A stretch of DNA of 64,000 nucleotides from Apoda limacodes (Eukaryota; Arthropoda; Insecta; Lepidoptera; Limacodidae), in contig OX291545.1 in the NCBI GenBank assembly GCA_946406115.1, positions 13,592,001 to 13,656,000 of the forward strand, written 5' to 3'. This document shows positions 1 to 11,830 of this stretch, piece after piece. Within the stretch, counting starts at the first letter, position 1, and each line of letters opens with the position of its first letter. The translations under genes were made by a program, and so were the position numbers. The notes below the pieces were generated by a model. It ran no database searches and was not told where the DNA came from. It saw only the letters and a program-made list of their open reading frames with translations.

Positions 1-510
1 TCTACGCATAAACAAAATCTTAAACACAAACGAATATCTCCGATTTGAAATGTTATTTATAAAAATTTTGGGTTTCCGTATACCTTATTGTACTTTACCT
101 TATGGTGCCTACAAGTTTTAATTTTCTCATGTTTTTCAAAAACACGCATTTCGTCGCGTTAATGTCGATTTTCAACTAAGATTATTTATGTTCAATTTAA
201 GAAGAAAACGAGGCACATTGGCCCGCAAATGATAAAACAAAAGCCATTTATAACGCCACGTGGAACCTTGGAAATTGATTTTCAGTAGCTAGTATTTTAT
301 TCCTGCTGTATAGAATTGCGTTTTGTGTTCATAAGTTTTTATTTTCAAACGTCAATTTAGTTAATTAAGTAACACGAAGTAAGATAGAAATATTTTTTAA
401 ACTACATGCAAAGAGCAAATTTTAAATTGTATGATAGTCACGGAGCCGGAGTTTACTTTTAATTTTACTAATTTAATTATTAATTTTAATTCAATTGGTG
501 TATTGTTTAG

Positions 511-1635
<1,125 letters not shown>

Positions 1636-1860
1636 TTACGATGTGTTCTGAGGAATTGTTCGAAATTATGCCCACGGCTACTTTCTGCCATCGGCAGGGA
1701 ATTCATTCTGACACTTTAGAACAGAAATGGAAGCGTACAGTGCGGTTTCAGAGAAACTTCCTCCCGCGAACGCTTGGGTTGTGGAATGAGCTCCCTGCCA
1801 AGGTTTTCTCTAAAGAGTACAGAATGGGGTTCTTAAAGAAAGATGTTATTAAATATAATT
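1636..1860 (+). mobile_element. 3' coding fragment of the Jockey-superfamily LINE in the senseless intron
   Basis: An open stretch reads CSEELFEIMPTAT, then KWKRTVRFQRNFLPRTL and LWNELPAKVFSKEY. It matches the C-terminus of the LINE at 21.8-25.2 kb (positions about 24810-25045) almost codon for codon, except for a short in-frame deletion near the HRTARHRQ region. Both ends are truncated and no 3' tail is attached. It is therefore a dead fragment and not a gene, although the reading frame is still open for 85 codons. Confidence 0.85.
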
Positions 1861-3820
<1,960 letters not shown>

Positions 3821-4193
3821 TGCGTACGTTACCATGAAATCAACTTAATTACCATTCGTGTTATTACCACTTACAATAAGTTAGTAGACTTTTCTAGGAT
3901 TAAGAAAGATTATGTCGATATCATGGAACAACACAGCATCCTGATGCAGCCGTATGCCGCAGATTTATGCTCAATATAGGCCATATTTGTTACGATTCCT
4001 GTTGGGCCACTTTTACTATGATAACTAGAAAATAAGGAAAAAAAACTATTGCATTAAAACAAAATTTAAAAAAAATATCTCCCGTGAATATATTTGAAAG
4101 GACTATTATATCATAGTTACAAATGGGAATTAATCAAAGCCACAAAAAGACTGAAAGCTTTCTAACCTGGCCTTAAGCATGTGAGTGAGCTAT

Positions 4194-4199
4194 AATAAA
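4194..4199 (+). terminator. possible polyadenylation signal of senseless
   Basis: This is an AATAAA hexamer about 375 nt after the senseless stop codon. It is the first exact match I noticed downstream. In such AT-rich DNA the hexamer also occurs by chance. Confidence 0.35.
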
Positions 4200-4436
4200 G
4201 TAGGTATTTAGTATGAACGGAATTTAGTATTTAGAAAAAATATAAGATTTTGCGATCTCTATCGGTGAACTTTTATAGTTCCTTACAACTTAATTAAAAT
4301 TGTTTTAACTTAAAGTAAAACACGGGCCGTATGCTTGTTTACGCAGACTTTCGTATTATTATTTAGTCTTATGGTAAAACATTTCATTTGTAAGCCTATT
4401 GTTCTAAAAGCCCAGTTATCTTAAATCATTCTGACT

Positions 4437-4480
4437 TTTTATTATTATTTTATTATTATTTATTATTATTGCATTTATTG
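4437..4480. repeat. TTA-type microsatellite
   Basis: A run of interrupted TTA/TTTA units lies just upstream of the tandem array at 4531. Confidence 0.75.
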
Positions 4481-4530
4481 TTATACATATATAAGAGTAT
4501 ATGCTACGGCTAAAAGCCGAAATTCATTGA

Positions 4531-4758
4531 CGCCAAGGTCTAGCCAGTTAGATTAGCTAGCTAGCTAGTTGTGGCTACAAATTACATTTACGCCAAGGTC
4601 TAGCCAATTAGATTAGCTAGCTAGTTGTGGCTACAAATAACATTTACGCCAAGGTCTAGCTACTTAGATTAGCTAGCTAGTTGTGGCTACAAATTACATT
4701 TACGCCAAGGTCTAGCCAGTTAGATTAGCTAGCTAGTTATGGCTACAAATTACATTTG
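4531..4758. repeat. minisatellite, four 56-60 bp units
   Basis: Four head-to-tail units start at 4531, 4591, 4647 and 4703. Each opens with CGCCAAGGTCTAG and closes with GGCTACAAAT(T/A)ACATTT. Unit lengths are 60, 56, 56 and 56 bp; the first has an extra CTAG in the AGCTAGCTAG core. A partial unit precedes the array at about 4508-4530. Each unit contains TAGCYA near its start and TGGCTA near its end around the self-complementary core, so each can form an imperfect hairpin. It lies about 700 bp downstream of the senseless stop codon. Confidence 0.9.
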
Positions 4759-5590
4759 GCATATTAATAAAAATCTTGTATAAATATCACTTACTTTACT
4801 ATATTATTTGTAAATCGGTTAACATAGGTGTAGCCAGGTTTCTGATATCAAAGTTCCAGCCTTAAAACTTGGGAAAGGGGGAAAACAGCTAAAATGGATA
4901 ATTTTAATACAAATGTGTAATATGTTTTACCATATCTAGAGAAGAGGTTATTTTTCTACCTACGTGCACGCCCATGTTTCTGGACTCGGTTTCATTATAA
5001 GAAAATACCAACACCCTCAACACTTTCCGTCCAATTGTCGTGATAATATTTAAGTTTTTCATATTATAATAATATTATGAGGTATGACGCGTTTATATTT
5101 TTGTAAGCAAATGGTAGTCTAATACAAACCAAAGTCAAGTGTCTTATTTAGTCGAGTGTGAAACGCTTTATTTATTTGAAATATTTCTAGTGCTTAATTT
5201 GTATTTATTAGTCATAACGTAACTAGTTCTTTAATTAGTAAACTTTATTTGTAGTAATTAGGTACTTAATTTTGTGTTAGTAGGCTAAGATTTACTTTAG
5301 TTTGATTTCAAAATCATGTACAAAAACAGTGGCATTTGTTTGTATCCTAGATAATAATCAGTTTTGTGTTTGTTATTGTTACCATTTAGAATTGATCTGT
5401 TACCATTCATTAAGTTTTTACCATAATGTGAGTAGGAACAGAAGCAAAACCATTCCTCCATACGTCACAGTCTCCACTTTATAATTGCATTTGTATGATT
5501 ATTTTAGGTAATACTTAAGAGTGGTTTTATGGTTATATTTTTGACATTTGATATCGTGCATAGGTATTATGAAGAGGCTATAAATTATAT
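4759..5590. other. gene-free stretch before the mariner element
   Basis: The sequence is AT-rich. The short open frames here show no recognisable domain, and I see no repeat structure. Confidence 0.5.
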
Positions 5591-5599
5591 TATACTACT

Positions 5600-6835
5600 C
5601 TGTCAAGAAAGTACCGGGAAAAGATCAATAATACACAAACTGTTTGTTAATCATCCAAATTTATTTTATCACCTTCAAAGTATGCTCCTTCAGAAACGAT
5701 ACACTTACGCCAACGAATAATCCAATCATCAAAACATTTTTTAAACGCTGTTTCCGGAATTGAATTCAGTTCTCGGCGCGAATTCTCCTTTATGTCTTCT
5801 ACCGATTGAAAACGGGTGCCACGAAGTGGTAATTTGAGTTTAGGAAAAAGAAAGAAGTCGGCAGGAGCCATATCTGGTGAATATGGTGGTTGCTCGATGG
5901 TATTTGTTGAGTGTTTGGTCAAAAATTCTTTCACAATGATGGCCTTGTGCGAAGGCGCATTATCGTGGTGCAAAATCCAAGAATTTTCATTCCACAAATC
6001 TGGCCTTTTTCGTCGAATTTGCTCTCTTAAATGCCGCATAACGCTCAAATAATATTCTTTATTTACCGTTTGACCTTCCGGCAAGAATTCCGAGTGCACA
6101 ACACCGCGATAGTCAAAGAAAACAGTCAACATGACTTTGACTTTTGATCGACTTTGGCGTGGTTTCTTCGGTTTCGGTTCAGTTGGAAGGCGCCACTCCG
6201 AAGCTTGTTGACTAGTTTGCATGTCAAACTCGTAAACCCACGTCTCGTCACCAGTAACAATGCGTTTCATGAATGTTGGGTCGGAATTGACTCGTTCTAG
6301 CATGTCCTCAGCGACTCTCATGCGATTGAGTTTTTGGAGAAAATTCAGGTCTTTTGGGACTAGCCGAGCGGTAACATGTTTCATACCCAAATGATTAGTT
6401 AAAATAGTACGGATCGACTCGTGAGATACAGAAAGTTCGGCGGCTATCTCTCTCAAAGTTGAATGAGGATTTTCAGTCACTATTTCCTTCACTTTTGCGA
6501 TGTTAACTTCAGTTGCAGACGTTGATGGCCTACCAGAGCGAGGCAAATCTTCCATCACATCTCGACCGCTTTTGAACGCTTTGTACCACTCATAAACACG
6601 TGTTTTTGATAAAGTCGAATCACCGTAAGCCTTCTGTAACATTTTCAGTGACTCCGAACACGAAATTCCATTGGCGATGCAAAATTTAAGATAAACTCTT
6701 TGTTCAATGTTTTTGTCCATTATGAAATTCGCAATACACACTAGATATGATATAACTAAAAACAGCACTGTATTTAATATAAATAACAGATGCAACTCAA
6801 ACTCCGCGCCAAAATAGAAAACAGTTGTGCCAATC
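5600..6835 (-). mobile_element. mariner element around the open transposase
   Basis: The left (3') end carries CTGTCAAGAAAGTACCGGG at about 5601-5620, which looks like a mariner terminal repeat. I could not find its reverse complement at the other end. Upstream of the transposase (about 6800-6835) is a GGCGCGGAG-containing leader and then AT-rich DNA. The element limits given are therefore approximate. The right terminal repeat is either diverged or lost. Confidence 0.6.
5647..6720 (-). CDS. mariner transposase, open reading frame intact
   Basis: This is a cut-and-paste DNA transposase of the Tc1/mariner superfamily, 357 residues from the ATG at 6720 (MDKNIEQRVY) to the TAA at 5647-5649. An upstream in-frame extension exists, but this Met fits the family's usual length of about 345-360. 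An N-terminal helix-turn-helix region (about 1-115) contains YEWYKAFKSGR and the LPRSGRPSTS linker. The catalytic triad is present: D158 in TGDETWVYEF, D253 in HHDNAPSH and D288 in YSPDMAPADFF. The spacing between the last two is 34 residues, the mariner D34D signature. The C-terminal QPPYSPD..FLFPKLK block is intact. No stop or frameshift is visible, so the protein could be functional. Whether the element can still move depends on its ends. Confidence 0.93.
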   Translation of the reverse strand: MDKNIEQRVYLKFCIANGISCSESLKMLQKAYGDSTLSKTRVYEWYKAFKSGRDVMEDLPRSGRPSTSATEVNIAKVKEIVTENPHSTLREIAAELSVSHESIRTILTNHLGMKHVTARLVPKDLNFLQKLNRMRVAEDMLERVNSDPTFMKRIVTGDETWVYEFDMQTSQQASEWRLPTEPKPKKPRQSRSKVKVMLTVFFDYRGVVHSEFLPEGQTVNKEYYLSVMRHLREQIRRKRPDLWNENSWILHHDNAPSHKAIIVKEFLTKHSTNTIEQPPYSPDMAPADFFLFPKLKLPLRGTRFQSVEDIKENSRRELNSIPETAFKKCFDDWIIRWRKCIVSEGAYFEGDKINLDD

Positions 6836-7097
6836 TAACAACAACAAAAAAAACAAAAATTTGAATTTGGAACCATAAACAAATCATCCATTCCCGATAC
6901 TTTGTTGACTGAAGGTATTTGCGGCCGTACAATAGCAATGCAATCTTTTAGACCCCCTATTACTATGAAAATTAAAACATTATATGTAGTACATTGTGAT
7001 GCAAGTGAGCTTAGCTGGTAACTACAGATAAGGACGTGGTTTGCAACCTGAACCGAAGGCAAGGTTTTGAGCAGAGCTCACGACTGTCATACGACTG

Positions 7098-7195
7098 TTT
7101 TCAACACACTTGAAGGAGGTTATTGTCATTACCGCACTAGTGGGTAATGGACGCCTTTAATATGCTAAAAGCGGCGCAGTCAAGTGTGTTGAAAT
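7098..7195. mobile_element. 97-bp inverted-repeat element (MITE-like)
   Basis: TTTCAACACACTTGA at 7099-7113 is the exact reverse complement of TCAAGTGTGTTGAAA at 7180-7194. The interior is more GC-rich than the flanks. The shape is that of a miniature inverted-repeat element. I cannot place its family and see no clear target duplication. Confidence 0.65.
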
Positions 7196-8060
7196 TTTAA
7201 TAATTTTTTATTCATATTTGGAAACGCACTATGGCGAAAATGATTCTAAATAGGTATTTTTGAAGTTATGTATGTAATTACAATCCCATATAGGTATACC
7301 TACATATCAAAGTTGTAAAACATCGCTATTGACCTTAACGGCTAGAACACCAAAGAGTTATTCAGCTTTGCGATTAGCGGATTGTAAAATTATGGTAATT
7401 GCAATACTTATGATATACTTACCGTAATACGGTAAAACCGTATATCTTAATACAAACTTATTTTAATTGTGTGTAAAAACTTCATGTGCTTAATGTGCCT
7501 TTTAGAGAAATTAGTAAGTTTACAGTGTACTTACCTACTTATAGATTTATGTTACCGTCTCATATGTAGATATGAATTGGTGGCACTTGGAAAAAAGTTA
7601 AAGGGCATATGTCAGTTAACCAGCGCCGCCATCATATATTTTTTAATTCAATTCGTATTTAAAAAAATGAAATACATAGTCATACAAACATAAGCTATCC
7701 TAAGAAATTTAGAAACAATACAAAAAGTTTTAAATATAGCTGATAATAGCGTTATAATTTTTACTTAGTATATTTTTGAAATACCTACGCTTTGTACGGA
7801 ACGGCAATAAAAGGCGGTGCTCGTTAGCTGCTATAGGACCTTTAAAGAAATATTAAAGTTTCAGCTGAAATGACAAAAGAAAATTGAAATATATATTAAA
7901 TTACTATTAACTATTTATCTTTTACCTATATTAAAATAAAAGGTCCATTATAAACCTCTAACCTTTTAGGTTGTTCGATGACTGTATATAAGAACCAAGT
8001 TTCACTCGTTAATTTGTCTAAAATACCTACCAGTAGGTTACTCCTGAAGATTTTTGTCTA
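7196..8060. other. gene-free AT-rich stretch
   Basis: No supported coding region, repeat or RNA gene is visible here. Confidence 0.5.
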
Positions 8061-8230
8061 TTAAAGGATGATTCATGCTACACTACTACACGGGTACTTT
8101 TCGACGACCATACATGTTACGCCGATCCGAGGCCCGGTTAGACCTAGCTGCGGCTAGATGTAGCACAAATTGGTTGACCGTGCCCCATCCAGACCCGGCC
8201 CGGGCCTCGAGTAGCATGAATCATCCTTAA
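8061..8230. mobile_element. MITE with terminal inverted repeats and TTAA flanks
   Basis: GGATGATTCATGCTAC near 8066-8081 is matched by its exact reverse complement at 8211-8226. TTAA lies at 8061-8064 and again at 8227-8230. The GC-rich interior has a second inverted pair (CCGAGGCCCGG and CCGGGCCTCG), so the whole unit can fold. TTAA flanks suggest a piggyBac-type target, but the termini do not begin with the usual CCC run. Family assignment is open. Confidence 0.75.
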
Positions 8231-8971
8231 GTCCAGAATACACATACTGGTAGCTTGCACAATGCATGGCCGTAGTTGTTGCGTTGATTATTTTGCACTC
8301 AAATTGCGGCAGCGACGAGGGGGCTAAAAGGCAAGTGTATATAAACGCACGCGACATGCAAGTTTTTTTTTGCCGCTGTACAGGCTATACCTGTATGTGA
8401 ATTCTAGGCTTCATACAGAATGTGGTATACATTAATGTTATATTATAATCACATTTGTACCCTGATTTACCCCTGTGCTCCCTAGCACAATAAGATGTTA
8501 ATACATGTAAACCTGACTCAAAATCTCTATGCAAATCTTGTAAACATAACCTCACTTTACTTAATATTAACTTTTTCTGGTAAATAATTAAAATACTTAC
8601 ATGATTACCTTTATTGTCACATTCTTTAACTGGTTTTCAAATCACGACACTGATTAAACCTAAAATCTACAAAATTTCAAATTTACAATGACAAATATTA
8701 TACGTATTTATGTATATGTTGCATAGACTAACAAAGCGAAAGACGCGCGTCAAGGTCATTTTTGTTTACACGAATTGCAAACAGATTCTGAGTCCTTAAT
8801 ATTTTTGGGAATTGCTGACCGAATTGATGCCGGCATTTTAAGTACAATAGGTTAAATTAAGTATGTAATTGGTTTAGGCCAGTCTGTGAATAAATATATT
8901 TATGCATTAACAAAATTATTATTCTGTTTTTTTTGTACCCTCATATTACACACCTCTATCCAACTTATATC
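8231..8971. other. gene-free stretch
   Basis: The sequence is AT-rich without recognisable genes or repeats. Confidence 0.45.
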
Positions 8972-11291
8972 CAGGGTTGCCAACTATACTGTTTTGAACA
9001 GTATTATACTGTTTTTCACTAAATTATACTTTTTACTGTTCAACAAAAATAAAGTATACAAAATTCTGTTTACATTTATTTAGTCAGAGGGCGCTCCTTA
9101 GAGTCTTATCAACTTCCTTTCAGTCAATTATCTGGTCTTAGCGCTGACAATACAAAAGCAAATTTTGGACATAATCATTCATTATACACAAATATATTAG
9201 AGGTTGTGCCAGACTTAATAAAAGGAAATTGTCATGCCAATATTGTGCATAATTCAGTAAAACATGCTATGAATTGTTTAAATTATGACATTAAAAACAT
9301 TATATTAAAAATCTATAGCCATTTTCTGTTTTGTATGCAGAAGAGAAGAAATAAAAAGATTTGTAGCGCTTGCTGAAGGAGAGTTTCATGAAATATAACA
9401 ACACATAGGAACTCGTTGGCTATCTCTTCTACCAGCAATTGATACAACTTAATTGTACACCAATTTGTAACTACTTTGTTAGTTTGGAGGTTGATTGTCC
9501 AATGATTATTCAAAATTTATTAATGTTGGATAATAATGTAAAAAATAATGTAGTTTTTTCTTCTTTATGCTAGTCATATATTGAATGTTTTCAATAAAAC
9601 AATCAAAAAATTAGAAGGAAATAATGTAACTATTTTAGATGTTTATAACATTATGACTGAAAGACTGAGTTAATTCAAAGAAAAAATGATAAATATTTTT
9701 GCCATGAAACAAAAAAAGTATTAAAAACTATTACAGAGTCTTCCCAAGAAGTTTCTGATATGAATATTAATAACTTCATACTTTTTATTGATAAGGCTAA
9801 TTTATATTAGGAGAAATGGTTCGATTTTAATCAGACTAACTGGCTTTCTTTAATCAGCTGTTTGTCATTGAAGTCTTCGGTTACATTTGATCATTTTAAG
9901 AAAATTATAGATAATCTAAATTTGTATAGACTCAATATTGGTATGGATGATTTATATTCAGAATTAACAAATTCCAAAGTAATTTCTGAAAAAATATCAG
10001 AAGACAACGATTTTCTTGAAATGAGTACTGGCCAAAAGTGGAGCCATTTATTAGTAAACACTTCAGAAGAATTTAAAAACATAACTAAAATTGTCTCATA
10101 TCTACTTTCTGTTCCCGCCACCACAGCATTTACTAAAAGAGTTTTTTTAGTAATGAATGCTAAGTGGCGGGAGGATAGAAATAGAGCATCTATTAATTGA
10201 ATGAAACATGAGCTCCTCATTTATTTTAATTTCAGTTATAATTGTGATGAGGCGTATGAAGTTTTAAAAAAAATAGTGAATATTAGTAAGAATATTGTGC
10301 GAGAAGCTCTAGAAAATATGTATTTAAACCAATAAATAAATAAAATACTGTTAATTTTTGGAGTTTACTCCTTAAGAATCGATTTGCATATATAAGGAGC
10401 CCGGTATGAGAAAAATGTGAATTATATGTATGAGCATGTGCAATTTGTATTTATTAAATATTTTAATAATTATCGAGCGCATCCACATAAAATAAAAAAT
10501 TTCTAACCTAACCAAAAATTAATTTTTTTGTCGATGTCTATAAATTCTTCCACGTTATTATGATTTATTTTATACATAATTTTTGAATATTAACAATTGT
10601 AGTCAATAATTCGATAATATTATCAGAAAAATCGACAATATTTTTTCATTATAATAATGTTTTTATAAAATTTTCTTTGAAAGGTTATTTTTTAGCTTAT
10701 TTAAATAATTTTCATGTACTATTTATTATTGTACGTAAAAGATTTTGTGACATAATTATCTTTTTATAACCATTTTTGTTAATTATTGAGATAATATTAT
10801 ATTTTAAATAAAAAAATAATTATAATAATTTTAAAAAAATGTTTATGAAAACCTTTTTTTATCAATTTTCTTTTTAAAGTTAATTAAAATTTTTATAATT
10901 ATGCATTTATAAATTTTCTAATTTTTTTTTATATTTTTTTACTAGGAAAAAATCTAAACCTCCAAAAACTCCAGCCGAGAGACAGCGAGCTTACCGATTA
11001 AAAAAAAATTAATGAAGGAAGCCCAAAATATTCTGGCAATCAACCAACCCTCAGGGTCCGTCGCACCCGTGCACATCTGAAATTGACTATTGTAAAAAGT
11101 TTAATGTAAAATATTTCATCGATTAGTTATAATAAATGTATATGAAATGAATAAATATATATTTATATATGTATAGTAAACTCCAGTCGTGCGTCGGAGC
11201 TGACACACACATTTTTTTTTTTAAATACTGTTTAATATTCTTCATAGACCTGAATATACTTTATTTCTAGTAAAAAGAGTTGGCAACCCTA
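8972..11291 (+). mobile_element. decayed hAT transposon
   Basis: The left end CAGGGTTGCCAAC (8972-8984) is mirrored by GTTGGCAACCCTA (11279-11291). Subterminal sequences, ACTTTTTACT followed by AAATAAAGTATA, are also shared between the ends. CAGGG termini are characteristic of the hAT superfamily. The interior holds a broken transposase on the plus strand. An 8-bp target duplication is not evident (CTTATATC on the left, ATCTAAGT on the right), so the ends may have drifted. The part from about 10380 to 11160 is very AT-rich. Confidence 0.75.
9085..10335 (+). pseudogene. hAT transposase, multiply frameshifted
   Basis: Fragments in different plus frames read LSADNTKANFG, then HANIVHNSVKHAMN, then TRWLSLLPAI near 9411-9440. 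All are motifs of the catalytic region of ZBED/KIAA1586-like hAT transposases. A later open segment at 9862-10200 ends in SVPATTAFTKRVFLVMNAK and WREDRNRASIN, the hAT C-terminal dimerisation motif. Many stops and shifts separate the parts, so the protein is not expressed as a whole. No second host gene overlaps. Confidence 0.8.
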
Positions 11292-11469
11292 ATCTAAGTA
11301 TCAGTATCAAATCCAAATAAATCATTTTTTATTTATTTGGATTCTAAATACAAAGCTGCATCTTTACTATATCATCCTTAACAATAACTTCACCATTGTC
11401 TGAAATAATGGCACATAGCAGTAACCTCATATACACCTGCAGTTGCCGCGCGGCAATCACATAATATCT

Positions 11470-11830
11470 AAAAAACCGGCCAAGTGCGAGTTGGACTCGC
11501 GCACCGAATGTTTCGTACCTACCACCATTTATTACTATTACACATTTTTTTGTTGAAAACGATATTTAAAGTTAGGCAACATCGGGCTTGGTCAGTGATT
11601 GGACGGGTGACCGCTTAGCGGCACACTTTTTGTAAAACAACTTTTCACTTTTCCTTAAATTTTAACTTTTTATTATTTAGTATATAAAACCCGTATAATA
11701 CATATTCTGTGAAAAATTCAGGCTTCTACCTATTTCGGTCTAAAAGATACAGCCTTTTAATGGACAGACAGACAGCGTAGGCTTACTAATAGGGCTCTGT
11801 TGGCACCCGCTGGGTACGAAACTCTAAAAA
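11470..11830 (+). repeat. lepidopteran dispersed repeat with embedded 5S-like segment
   Basis: The repeat begins AAACCGGCCAAGTGCGAG, continues TTGGACTCGCGCACCGA, and ends near GGACAGACAGACAGCG and GGGTACGAAACTCTAAAAA. This start and end pair is familiar from many lepidopteran introns. A second, more typical copy lies at 46901-47331. This copy differs in the middle, where a 5S-rRNA-like stretch (11566-11621) is present. Confidence 0.8.
11566..11621 (+). repeat. 5S rRNA-like segment
   Basis: AAGTTAGGCAACATCGGGC, then TTGGTCAGTGATTGGACGGG, then TGACCGC line up with the 3' half of eukaryotic 5S rRNA (internal promoter box C region), with roughly three quarters of positions matching by eye to the 5S sequence I remember. 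The 5' half of 5S is absent, so it is not a functional 5S gene. It is probably part of a 5S-derived SINE. Confidence 0.6.

Noticed and set aside
4531..4758. CRISPR array
   Set aside because: The whole unit repeats with no unique spacers, and the genome is eukaryotic. It is a minisatellite.
5816..6052. Plus-strand frame opposite the mariner transposase
   Set aside because: It is antisense to the intact transposase and shows no family resemblance.
11566..11621. Functional 5S rRNA gene
   Set aside because: Only the 3' half is recognisable and it is diverged.
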